A stretch of DNA of 64,000 bases. It comes from Micromonospora zamorensis (lineage in GTDB: Bacteria; Actinomycetota; Actinomycetes; Mycobacteriales; Micromonosporaceae). Position 1 is the stretch's first letter; each line of letters opens with the position of its first letter. A program made the translations under genes and the position numbers. The stretch lies in NCBI RefSeq assembly GCF_900090275.1, contig NZ_LT607755.1, positions 2,356,001 to 2,420,000 of the forward strand. Direction: 5' to 3'. The notes under the pieces are model-generated. The model was not told where the DNA came from, searched no databases, and saw nothing but the letters and a program-made list of their open reading frames with translations. Shown piece after piece: positions 35,101 to 42,785 of the stretch.

Positions 35101-37215
35101 GGACCAACCGTCGACCAAGAATCGGAGGAAGGATTGTCGTGTGGTCAGCCACTCTTGATTCTCAAGCCAGGAGCGGCGAGCCCAGACGTTACGGAACTGG
35201 CGCGCACTTTCATCTGAATTCTTGACGATAAAGCGCGTGGCCAAGAACTCTTCTATCGTTTTGTGGGAGAAAACGAAATCTCCACCGCGCTCCGTCAAGA
35301 CCCCACTTCGCCTAAGCAGCTCCCGGAGAAGGGAATGCCACCCAGCATCAGGAAGGTTGTTCGGCTTGAGCTCATCGGTCCACGTAGCCAACGCCTGGAC
35401 TGCTGTTCCGGTTTGGTCGCTCTGACGCCACCAGGCCAGTCGCTCCACGAGTCCTGTCGCACCCTGAAGCAACGTGCCACCTGCGGTTATGGCATCGACC
35501 CCATACCGCTCAGTTATAGAATTTATTTGATGGTGGATTCCATTTCGAGCTCCCCGGTACTGTCGCTCAAGTAACGAATTGACGAACGTGTCGTACAGCT
35601 GGCTTCTTCCCGTAGGGAAGATCTGGTCCGGATAGGCTATATGCAACTGGCAGAGCATTGCAGCCATAAGTGGATTCCGTGCTAGTTCTTCGAGATTCGC
35701 CTCGCTCGTCTTATTCATAAATCGATGCGCAGCTTGTTGCGGCGACGGTGTCCCAAGATGAGCTAACCATCCTTCTGCAAAACCATACAGCTGCTCACTG
35801 TCGAAGATTAGGAGCTCGAATACGGCAAGTTTCGGGAAAACTCGCCGGGGCAAGAGATTGTCGGGGCGGCTAGTAAGTATGAATTGGCCCACCCCGCTAC
35901 TCGGTTCCTCGACGTAGTCGTGAAGCCTCCGAGTGATGGCGAGCCGCTGATCGGTGCTCATGACTTCATCAAGGCCGTCGACCAGCAGCAGCCAGGAAGC
36001 TCCGTTTGCAGGTGATTTGCGGAAGAATTCGGCAGGCCATGATTCCGGGAGTCCAACACTGCTTAGGTCTTCATTTACGCTTTTCGCAATTGCTTCCGGC
36101 AAGGGCTGCGCGGGGATGAGATCTGCAGCAAGGACCCGCACCGGTACCTTCGAATTCAAGCCACTTTCGAATTTCCTTATCAGAGAGCCGACCGCAGTGT
36201 GGAGCAGGCTAGATTTGCCGGACCCCGCTTCACCCAGCACGATTGAGTTGTAAGAGTTATCAAATATTTCCTCCGCACGGATTGCCTGCCCAGCCTGACG
36301 CGGCCCGGCGTCTTCAAGAGACTCATTTGCTTCGACTAGTTGTTGTACATATACTGCGGATAACGGAGGCTGAGGGGTTTCCGGGAATACCGCCGGATAA
36401 GGATGAACAGCGGTTGCCCTTTTTGCCACTCTCAGGTATTCCCGGAGACGAGGACCGGGGAACCGCCAGCCGCCCGCCGCTATTTGCGAATCAGTGAGGC
36501 TGATCAGCCAGTCGTAATACAGTTGCTGCGTGCCTTGCAACAGCCTCACGGTGTCGACTCTGTCTAATATCTCGTCAACTGAGATTAGATGGGCGCTACC
36601 GGCATTGTTTGATACACACAAAATGCCACATATGGCCCCAGTGCGCCTATTGAGGACGGGGCTTCCACTGCACCCACCACCGATGGGCATACCGTAAACC
36701 CGGCCGAGATCAAGATTGCTTACGCCCCGTCTAAGGGATTCCCCTTGATAAGTGAAGGAAGCCGGTTGGCCGTTACGGAAATCCCCAACCGGATACCCGT
36801 ACGTCCACATTGAGTCGCCTGCGGCTGCACTACTTAGCAGTGGGACGGCGTAGCTGTTCAAGAGATCGTCTTTTGCGGGTAGTTTCAGGAAAGCCAAGTC
36901 AAGACCATCAGATGTGCGGAAGTATTGGCTGGCCGCAGGTTTGAGTAGAATCGTTCGCTGAGTTTCGACGTGCTCTGCTCTAACTTCGGTTGGTATTGCA
37001 CTAGCTGAGTCACCGAGCACATGGGCGCAAGTGGCGATCAGGTCTGCGCCGATCAGGAAGCCCGTCCCGGATCGGGGCTTATTTTTCTCCCATTGCGGCA
37101 CGTCGATCGCGACAGTCGCGGACTTGGTCAAGCGCTCCAGGACGTCTGGCAAATCTGGGGGGAATTTCGGAGCCCTGTCCATTCTTGACGTTCCACACCC
37201 CTGTACACTCATCAT
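32197..37215 (-). CDS. Trypsin-NACHT STAND NTPase fused to RelA/SpoT-type (p)ppGpp synthetase
   Basis: 1,672-codon protein joining three modules. Residues about 30-220 are a trypsin-like protease: His in CAHVLG (about 62), Asp in LDLAFLKL (about 105), Ser in GGGCSGSP (about 182). About 300-700 is a NACHT NTPase: Walker A GEAGSGKSSLL (about 328), Walker B LLLVDGLDEV (about 412), TSRP, and FVFSHKTIEEFLA; HEAT-like helices reach about 960. The rest is an RSH protein: a ruined HD hydrolase (about 975-1125), an intact synthetase (RFKDYIAMPKFNMYQSLHTT, EMQIRT), TGS (about 1330), a Cys-containing ZFD-like segment (KLARCCTPV) and ACT (about 1595-1672). No signal or membrane segment. Most of the gene is lower in GC than its neighbours, but about 32345-33650 is GC-rich. 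ATGs at 37212 and 37182 are other possible starts. It follows a Trypco1 gene by 67 bases. Confidence 0.88.
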   Translation of the reverse strand: MMSVQGCGTSRMDRAPKFPPDLPDVLERLTKSATVAIDVPQWEKNKPRSGTGFLIGADLIATCAHVLGDSASAIPTEVRAEHVETQRTILLKPAASQYFRTSDGLDLAFLKLPAKDDLLNSYAVPLLSSAAAGDSMWTYGYPVGDFRNGQPASFTYQGESLRRGVSNLDLGRVYGMPIGGGCSGSPVLNRRTGAICGILCVSNNAGSAHLISVDEILDRVDTVRLLQGTQQLYYDWLISLTDSQIAAGGWRFPGPRLREYLRVAKRATAVHPYPAVFPETPQPPLSAVYVQQLVEANESLEDAGPRQAGQAIRAEEIFDNSYNSIVLGEAGSGKSSLLHTAVGSLIRKFESGLNSKVPVRVLAADLIPAQPLPEAIAKSVNEDLSSVGLPESWPAEFFRKSPANGASWLLLVDGLDEVMSTDQRLAITRRLHDYVEEPSSGVGQFILTSRPDNLLPRRVFPKLAVFELLIFDSEQLYGFAEGWLAHLGTPSPQQAAHRFMNKTSEANLEELARNPLMAAMLCQLHIAYPDQIFPTGRSQLYDTFVNSLLERQYRGARNGIHHQINSITERYGVDAITAGGTLLQGATGLVERLAWWRQSDQTGTAVQALATWTDELKPNNLPDAGWHSLLRELLRRSGVLTERGGDFVFSHKTIEEFLATRFIVKNSDESARQFRNVWARRSWLENQEWLTTRQSFLRFLVDGWSREQDLTPLLKRLTTKGNIEGCRLICSLHSDGSSLGSDVVEGATKTLASITRKRSPQDLQPAIELLCYLDLEKGKAALRLTSLRRSLDHARRRWAIALLASILTSESSGEIPIAAIPQVYTKGGIHAIARLPPTSWRDFLATLADDSTLDGVDRRWCAEALVDVGDRRGLALLREIANDVTVPTLDRRLALEQVQGEGHAAEPETTGEISERAGRLLSYLGTRRKIWRAVSRFGQRGIGGASDRSDVLGELLENSQRTLPTQDLRLLERAYDFSQRLQTSKGRSGQDPQLDHALSVLKILIELGMDAAVLAASLLHLTQFPKVDVRDTFGHEVAGLVDGTSRVAALTLNAAVDFKVGQRAIISSTSDPRTLIITLASCLQELRSPFSYPGPEQRRVAKETLSVYSPLARRLGIFRIHRELDDLAFRVTSPEGHAEVSRLLSEHQLQHDGLRRQITDKMLTDLGAADIRVEITAWPEHLYPIYQKMIVRGRDFNDIYDLVGVRILVDTVRDCYAALGVIHANWQLVPGRFKDYIAMPKFNMYQSLHTTVIGPTGKPVEMQIRTYAMHRTAEFGIAAHWKYKEHKGTQIVGPPAHIDEMTWLRQLLDWQREAADPSEFLDALRFDLSSQEVYVFTPKGDVIPLPTGSTPVDFAYAVHTEVGHKCIGARVNGKLVPLESTLSNGDVIEIFTSKSETAGPTQDWLGFVKSPRARTKIRQYFNKERREEAIEAGKNAIVKAMRKQGMPLQRMLTSDALMSIARDLHLADVASLYAAVGDSQVSAQSVVQKLMAAYGGEEGAAEDIAETAVATRPPRSRQSSSDPGVVVRGVSDVWIKLARCCTPVPPDSVFGFVTRSGGVSVHRDDCANAEDLRAQSERVVEVSWKLTSASTFLVAIQVEALDRHKLLADVTRVLSDERVNILSATHSTSWDRVAVSRFSFEMANPQHLGHLLAAVRSIDGVFDVYRTKSAEV

Positions 37216-37282
37216 GCCATGCAGCTATCGCCCGATGGTCGTCCGAAACTTCAGATCCTCAAAACAAGCCTTCACTCTTTAA

Positions 37283-37633
37283 TCACCCCTCGGGTCGCGA
37301 CCATTCAAGCGTCACCTTAAATGCCGATTTGGCACTGGCTTTTCCAATTACTGCCACAAAAGACCCGGAATTGACGGCGAATTCGCAGCCGAACTCGACG
37401 GTGATTTTCGACATCTGCTCGTCCTGGAGCTTGCTAGAAATCTTCTGCGCCAGCTCAGCCACCGCGTCTAGCGCCCCGTCAAGTGAAGGGCATTGTCCCG
37501 CGATCTCCACTTCATGACCAATGCGAGAAGGTTGACCGACATCCTCGCTCAGCATGAATAGCGTGTGATCATCAAGCTGCACTTCAACGAGTACTGCGCG
37601 GTTCTGAGAGCTGGTCTCGCCAGGCTCGATCAA
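37283..37633 (-). CDS. Trypsin-co-occurring domain (Trypco1/CU044_2847) protein
   Basis: 116-residue small protein of the CU044_2847 type, the trypsin-co-occurring domain 1. The conserved C-terminal strand pattern is present: KITVEFGCEFAVNSG, then FVAVIGKASAKSAFKVTLEW. Such proteins are encoded beside trypsin/STAND conflict systems in actinobacteria and are thought to be partners or targets of the protease. It lies upstream of the trypsin-NACHT-RSH gene in the same direction. The start is TTG at 37633, with GGAAGG about 8 bases before it; the frame has no ATG that would keep the N-terminal strands. Confidence 0.83.
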   Translation of the reverse strand: MIEPGETSSQNRAVLVEVQLDDHTLFMLSEDVGQPSRIGHEVEIAGQCPSLDGALDAVAELAQKISSKLQDEQMSKITVEFGCEFAVNSGSFVAVIGKASAKSAFKVTLEWSRPEG

Positions 37634-37895
37634 CTTTGCCGCCTTCCGTCGAGATTAAGAGGGTGATCACCCAGCAGCGTAGCGTCACATGTCCAGGCTA
37701 GGATCCCCCGTTAGCCGGAGGCGCATTGAACGTGGCAGGCGGCAGGAACCGGCTGAACGACCCCGTAGTAACAGCCGACTCAGCCGAGTTCCCGCTCGGG
37801 CGCGCAAGTGCCACGGCAGGCTCCGGCCACCGGCTGGCTCGCTGTCGAGCGGTGCGGGACTCACAGTGTCTTCAAAGGATTCTGACCTCGAATGA

Positions 37896-38384
<489 letters not shown>

Positions 38385-38415
38385 GGCACGGGACCGCGCG
38401 GCTGCCGTGCGTCCG

Positions 38416-38823
38416 TCAGGTCGTCCGGCTCAGCTCGGCGAGGAGCTTCTCCACCCGGGCGCGGATCTCGTCGCGGATCGGGCGGACGGCGTCGACTCCC
38501 TTGCCGGCGGGGTCCTCCAGCTGCCAGTCCTCGTAGCGTTTGCCGGGGAAGACCGGGCAGGTGTCGCCGCAGCCCATCGTCACGATGACGTCGGAGGACT
38601 CCGCGGTCGCGTACTCCAGACGTCTGGGGGTCTGGTCGGTGATGTCGATGCCGACCTCGCGCATGGCCTGCACGGCGGCGGGGTTGACCGTGTCGGCCGG
38701 CGCGGAGCCGGCCGAGCGGACCTCGACGGTGTCGCCGGCGAGGTGGCGCAGCCAGCCGGCGGCCATCTGGGACCGGCCGGCGTTGTGGACGCAGACGAAC
38801 AGGACGCTGGGCCTGGTGCTCAT
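38416..38823 (-). CDS. arsC: Arsenate reductase ArsC (LMW phosphatase type)
   Basis: 135-residue cytoplasmic arsenate reductase. The N-terminal P-loop CVHNAGRSQMA carries the nucleophilic Cys, and the downstream MGCGDTCPVFPGKRYEDW holds the second and third redox Cys and the conserved Asp/Pro region. In actinobacteria such enzymes use thioredoxin or mycothiol/mycoredoxin. It is last in the arsR-acr3-arsC operon, 18 bases after acr3, and supplies arsenite for the pump. Confidence 0.92.
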   Translation of the reverse strand: MSTRPSVLFVCVHNAGRSQMAAGWLRHLAGDTVEVRSAGSAPADTVNPAAVQAMREVGIDITDQTPRRLEYATAESSDVIVTMGCGDTCPVFPGKRYEDWQLEDPAGKGVDAVRPIRDEIRARVEKLLAELSRTT

Positions 38824-38841
38824 GAGGGGTTGCCTTCCGGG

Positions 38842-39933
38842 TTACGCGGTTGCCGAGGGTGCGGGAGTGAAGAAGCGGCGGCGCGCCCACAGGGACACGT
38901 AGACCAGCCCGACCAGGACGGGCACCTCGATCAGCGGGCCGACGACCCCGGCGAGGGCCTGACCGGAGGCGACGCCGAAGGTGCCGATCGCGACCGCAAT
39001 GGCGAGCTCGAAGTTGTTGCCGGCCGCGGTGAAGGCCAGGGTGGTGGTGCGCTCGTAGCCGAGACCGATGGCCCGGCCGAGAGCGTAGGAGCCGGCCCAC
39101 ATGAGGGCGAAGTACACCAGCAGGGGCAGCGCGATGCGGACGACGTCCAGGGGGCGGCTGGTGATCGCGTCGCCCTGTAGCGCGAACAGGATCACGATCG
39201 TGAACAGCAATCCGTAGAGGGCGGCCGGGCCGATCCTGGGCAGGAAGCGTGCCTCGTACCAGGTGCGGCCCTTGGCGCGCTCGCCGAGACGGCGGGTGAG
39301 GTAGCCGGCGATCAGGGGGATGCCGAGGAAGATGAGCACGTTGCGGGCGATGTCCCAGGCCGAGATCGTCAAATCGGCGCCGGACAACCCCAGCCACCGG
39401 GGCAGCACCGAGAGGTAGAACCAGCCGAGCAGACCGAAGGCGGCGACCTGGAAGACGGAGTTGAGCGCGACCAGGACGGCGGCGGCCTCCCGGTCACCGC
39501 GGGCGAGGTCGTTCCAGATGATGACCATGGCGATGCAGCGGGCCAGACCGACGATGATCAGGCCGGTGCGGTACGCGGGCTGGTCGGCCAGGAAGATCCA
39601 GGCCAGGGCGAACATCACGGCGGGGCCGACGAGCCAGTTGAGCACCAGCGAGGAGATCAGCAGGCGGCGGTCGCCGGTGACGGTGTCGAGCCGGTCGTAG
39701 CGGACCTTCGCGAGCACCGGGTACATCATGATCAGCAAGCCGATCGCGATCGGCAGCGAGATCCCGCCGACCGTCACCGCTTCCAGCGCGCTGTCCAGGC
39801 CGGGGATCAGGCGACCGAGCAGCAGGCCGGCGACCATGGCCAGCCCGATCCAGGCCGGCAGGAACTGGTCGAGTCGGGAGAGGCGACCGACCACGGCGCT
39901 CTCGGCCGGGTCGCTCTGGACGGTGCTGGTCAC
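38842..39933 (-). CDS. acr3: ACR3-family arsenite efflux permease
   Basis: 363-residue membrane carrier with about ten transmembrane helices that exports As(III). The helix-4 Cys needed for transport is visible in VGLARCIAMVIIWNDLARGD, and the helix-9 segment reads FTAAGNNFELAIAVAIGTFG, both hallmarks of ACR3. The start is GTG 39933, overlapping the arsR stop (GTGA), so the two are translationally coupled. Confidence 0.95.
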   Translation of the reverse strand: MTSTVQSDPAESAVVGRLSRLDQFLPAWIGLAMVAGLLLGRLIPGLDSALEAVTVGGISLPIAIGLLIMMYPVLAKVRYDRLDTVTGDRRLLISSLVLNWLVGPAVMFALAWIFLADQPAYRTGLIIVGLARCIAMVIIWNDLARGDREAAAVLVALNSVFQVAAFGLLGWFYLSVLPRWLGLSGADLTISAWDIARNVLIFLGIPLIAGYLTRRLGERAKGRTWYEARFLPRIGPAALYGLLFTIVILFALQGDAITSRPLDVVRIALPLLVYFALMWAGSYALGRAIGLGYERTTTLAFTAAGNNFELAIAVAIGTFGVASGQALAGVVGPLIEVPVLVGLVYVSLWARRRFFTPAPSATA

Positions 39934-40301
39934 GAGCAGTCCGGTCGGTCGGTGGCCGCGGCTGCGGGTGTGACGGTGAGCAGTGCGGAGAGCTGGCGCA
40001 GCATGGCCGGCCGGGCGCGATAGTAGACCCAGGTGCCCCGGCGTTCGGCGTCGACGAGCCCGGCCTCCCGCAGCGTCCTGAGGTGGTGCGAGATGGTGGG
40101 CCCGGTCAGGTCGAACGCGGGGGTCAGATCGCAGACGCAGATCTCCCCACTCTCGGCGGAGGCGATCATCGACAGCAGTTGCAGCCGCACCGGGTCGCCG
40201 AGCGCCTTGAACGCGGGCGCGAGCACCGCGGCGGCCTCTGCTGGCACGCGTCGCTCGGTCAGCGAGGGGCAGCAGGCCGCCGATACCGCTTGATTAGACA
40301 T
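39930..40301 (-). CDS. arsR: ArsR-family arsenic-responsive repressor
   Basis: 123-residue winged-HTH repressor. The metal site ICVCDL near the recognition region is the canonical ArsR As(III) pair, and an extra CC lies near the N-terminus (AACCPS). The HTH reads TGPTISHHLRTLREAGLVDAERRG. It is first in arsR-acr3-arsC and divergent from the acetyltransferase; a palindromic operator lies between them, so arsenite should induce both directions. Confidence 0.93.
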   Translation of the reverse strand: MSNQAVSAACCPSLTERRVPAEAAAVLAPAFKALGDPVRLQLLSMIASAESGEICVCDLTPAFDLTGPTISHHLRTLREAGLVDAERRGTWVYYRARPAMLRQLSALLTVTPAAAATDRPDCS

Positions 40302-40313
40302 TGCTCTAGGTTG

Positions 40314-40332
40314 ACACTGATCTAATCAGTGT
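40314..40332. promoter_or_regulatory. ArsR operator
   Basis: ACACTGAT and ATCAGTGT pair perfectly around CTA, 13 bases upstream of arsR and 74 before the acetyltransferase start. A TTGACA (40311-40316, plus strand) overlaps the left arm and may be a -35 for the acetyltransferase side, so bound ArsR would block it. Confidence 0.7.
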
Positions 40333-40405
40333 GCAACTGTCTGATTCGACAGGCGTCGAGACAAGCGTCGTCGAGCAACCGAACCCACCGGGAAGGAACA
40401 CCTGG

Positions 40406-40903
40406 ATGGCTGACCTCACCGTGCGGCCCATGACCGAGGCCGACTCCGAGCGGGTCCTCGCGATCTACCAGGCTGGCCTCGACGCCGGCAACGCCAGCTT
40501 CGAGATCACCGCCCCGACCTGGACGGCCTTCGACGCCGCCCGGTTGACCGGGCACCGCTTCGTTGCCGTCGACCGCGACGGCACCGTCCTGGGCTGGATC
40601 GCGGTCTCGCCCACCTCGACCCGCGCGGTCTACGCCGGAGTGGTCGAACACTCCGTCTACGTCGACCCGGCCGCCCAGGGCCGTGGCGTCGCCCGACTGC
40701 TGCTGGACGCGCTGATCACCTCCACCGAGGCCGCCGGCATCTGGACGATCCAGTCCGGAGTCTTCCCGGAGAACGCCGCCAGCATGGCGCTGCACCAGCG
40801 GGCCGGGTTCCGCGTGATCGGCGTACGCGAGCGGGTCGGGCGCCACCACGACCGCTGGCGCGACGTCGTCCTGCTCGAACGTCGCAGCCCCACCATCACC
40901 TGA
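40406..40903 (+). CDS. GNAT acetyltransferase, phosphinothricin/arsinothricin type (ArsN1-like)
   Basis: 165-residue acetyl-CoA-dependent N-acetyltransferase close to phosphinothricin acetyltransferases. Typical marks are VRPMTEADSERVLAIYQAGL, VEHSVYVDPAAQGRGVARLL (acetyl-CoA loop), WTIQSGVFPENAASMALHQR, and the terminal GRHHDRWRDVVLLERR. Members in ars clusters (ArsN1) acetylate the arsenic antibiotic arsinothricin; location beside arsR and its operator supports that reading over phosphinothricin. GGAAGGA lies 8 bases before ATG 40406; an in-frame ATG at 40331 is too far from any ribosome site. Confidence 0.8.
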   Translation: MADLTVRPMTEADSERVLAIYQAGLDAGNASFEITAPTWTAFDAARLTGHRFVAVDRDGTVLGWIAVSPTSTRAVYAGVVEHSVYVDPAAQGRGVARLLLDALITSTEAAGIWTIQSGVFPENAASMALHQRAGFRVIGVRERVGRHHDRWRDVVLLERRSPTIT

Positions 40904-40949
40904 CGAGCCCGCGCCCCTCAGGCGGGCCACCACATCGAGGAGTCAACGG

Positions 40950-42344
40950 ATGAACGCTCTGGACGGCCTTCCCGTCGTCGTCATCGGCGCCGGCCCGACC
41001 GGTCTCGCCGCCGCCGCGCACCTGCACGAGCGCGGCCTGCCCTTCACCATCCTCGAAGCCGGCGACACCCCCGGTGCCGCCGTACGGCAGTGGGGGCACG
41101 TGCGCGTCTTCTCACCGTGGCGGTACAACGTCGATCCGGCCGCCCGTCGGCTCCTCGACGAGGCCGGCTGGGTCGCCCCCGACCCGGAGGCCCTGCCCAC
41201 CGGCGCGGAACTCGTCGGCGACTACCTCCAGCCACTCGCGGAGTTGCCGCAGCTCAAGCCGCACGTGCGCTACGGGGCACGCGTGGAGGCGATCAGCCGC
41301 CTCGGCCTCGACCGGCTGCGCACCGCCGGACGCGACACCGCGCCCTTCCTGCTTCGCCTCGCCGACGGCGACGAGTTGTTCGCCCGCGCCGTCATCGACG
41401 CCTCCGGCACCTGGGGTACGCCGAACGTCCTCGGCGCGTCCGGCCTGCCCGCCAGGGGAGAGGCCGACTCGGTCGCCCATCTGGAGCACGCGTTGCCCGA
41501 CGTGCTCGGTGCCGACCGGGGCTGGTTCGTCGGCCGGCACACCCTCGTGATCGGGTCCGGCCACTCGGCCGCGAACACCCTGCTGTCCCTGGCCGAGCTG
41601 TCCGCCGCCGAACCTGGCACCGAGGTGACCTGGGCGATCCGGACCGCCTCGCCCACGCGTACCTACGGTGGCGGGGCGGCCGACGCCCTCCCGGCGCGAG
41701 GCGCGCTCGGCTCGCGCCTGCGGGCGCACGTCGACGCCGGGCGCATCCGGCTGCTCACCGGGTTCTCGGTGCACGCGCTCGCCCCGACCGATGGGCGGGT
41801 GAGCGTGGTCGTGCGGCACGCCGACGGCACCGACGAGTCGATCACCGTCGACCGCATCGTGGCCGCCACGGGCTTCCGACCCGACCACTCCATCGCCGCC
41901 GAGCTGCGGTTGGACCTGGATCCGGTCCTGGGCGCGACCCGTGCGATCGCTCCACTGATCGACCCCAACGAGCACTCCTGCGGCACCGTTCCCCCGCATG
42001 GCGTGGACGAACTCGCCCACCCGGAGAGCGGCTACTACGCCGTCGGCATGAAGTCCTACGGCCGGGCGCCGACGTTCCTCATGGCCACCGGCTACGAGCA
42101 GGTCCGCTCGATCGTGGCCGCCCTCGCCGGGGACTGGACCGCCGCCCGCGAGGTCCAGCTCGACCTGCCCGAAACCGGCGTCTGCAACAGCAACCCCGCC
42201 GAATCGGCGAGCGGCGACAACTGCTGCGGGCCGGAGCCGACGGGGCGTGGACTGAGCACCGGCATCTCCGGCGGGTTGCTGTCCGCGCCGCTCAGCCTCG
42301 TTGCCCTCGACGCCGCGCCCGCAGGAGGCTGTTGCGCGAGCTGA
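40950..42344 (+). CDS. FAD/NAD(P)-binding flavoprotein of the ars cluster (ArsO-like)
   Basis: 464-residue flavin-dependent oxidoreductase similar to FMO-type monooxygenases. An FAD Rossmann motif VVIGAGPTGLAAAAHL opens the protein, and a second dinucleotide motif VIGSGHSAANTLLSL lies near 200, followed by the IVAATGFRPD motif. The C-terminal 50 residues are unusual: Cys in VCNSN, DNCCGPEP and a final GGCCAS, which could bind As(III). Such proteins (ArsO or unnamed) recur in actinobacterial ars islands; the reaction is not established. It follows the acetyltransferase by 46 bases and is probably co-transcribed. Confidence 0.8.
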   Translation: MNALDGLPVVVIGAGPTGLAAAAHLHERGLPFTILEAGDTPGAAVRQWGHVRVFSPWRYNVDPAARRLLDEAGWVAPDPEALPTGAELVGDYLQPLAELPQLKPHVRYGARVEAISRLGLDRLRTAGRDTAPFLLRLADGDELFARAVIDASGTWGTPNVLGASGLPARGEADSVAHLEHALPDVLGADRGWFVGRHTLVIGSGHSAANTLLSLAELSAAEPGTEVTWAIRTASPTRTYGGGAADALPARGALGSRLRAHVDAGRIRLLTGFSVHALAPTDGRVSVVVRHADGTDESITVDRIVAATGFRPDHSIAAELRLDLDPVLGATRAIAPLIDPNEHSCGTVPPHGVDELAHPESGYYAVGMKSYGRAPTFLMATGYEQVRSIVAALAGDWTAAREVQLDLPETGVCNSNPAESASGDNCCGPEPTGRGLSTGISGGLLSAPLSLVALDAAPAGGCCAS

Positions 42345-42359
42345 TCACCGGGTACGACG

Positions 42360-42395
42360 ACGGTGCCCGTGACCCTCGCGGCCGACGGGCACCGT
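42360..42395. terminator. Bidirectional terminator between flavoprotein and DksA-like genes
   Basis: Perfect 11-bp stem ACGGTGCCCGT / ACGGGCACCGT with a 14-base loop, located between two converging genes and touching the stop of the minus-strand one. Confidence 0.7.
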
Positions 42396-42748
42396 CACCG
42401 TCGGCTGGCGCAGGCCACACACGTACGCGCCGACGGTCGGGCGACCAGCCGCTCGGCGGGAATGGGACGGGAGCACCGTTCGCACACGCCGTAACTGCCG
42501 TCGTCGACCCGCCGCAGCGCGTTGTCCAGCTCGGCCAGGCGTCGGCGGGCCGCGTCCAGGACGGCGGTGAGCTGCGCGCGCTCGAAGGCGATGGTGCTGC
42601 CCTCGGGGTCGTGCTCGTCGTCGGCGTTGGACGACCGGGAGGCCTCGAAGAGGCTCCGAAGGTCACCGTCCAGGGCTGCGGCCTGCGCTTCGGTCTGCTC
42701 ACGCAGCCGCAGTAGTTCCTCGCGGACCGCGCTGGAGTTCCTGTCCAT
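42395..42748 (-). CDS. TraR/DksA-type C4 zinc-finger protein
   Basis: 117-residue protein with an N-terminal helical coiled coil (REELLRLREQTEAQAAAL, FERAQLTAVLDAARRRLAEL) and a C-terminal four-Cys zinc finger, CERCSRPIPAERLVARP with a second CVAC pair. DksA-family proteins bind RNA polymerase in its secondary channel and, in proteobacteria, act with ppGpp; short actinobacterial members are less well known. ATG 42748 has GGAG about 7 bases upstream; GTG 42754 is also in frame. No partner gene is evident. Confidence 0.85.
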   Translation of the reverse strand: MDRNSSAVREELLRLREQTEAQAAALDGDLRSLFEASRSSNADDEHDPEGSTIAFERAQLTAVLDAARRRLAELDNALRRVDDGSYGVCERCSRPIPAERLVARPSARTCVACASRR

Positions 42749-42785
42749 GGCCACTCCACCGTACCCCCGCAGTGAGCGTGGTCGC

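Noticed and set aside
32197..37215. Fusion as an assembly error between a STAND gene and relA
   Set aside because: The lower-GC part already includes a diverged HD remnant and synthetase start, and composition drops again at the ACT end, so the RSH part belongs to the imported gene. A join error would give one step, not two. Still worth read-level confirmation.
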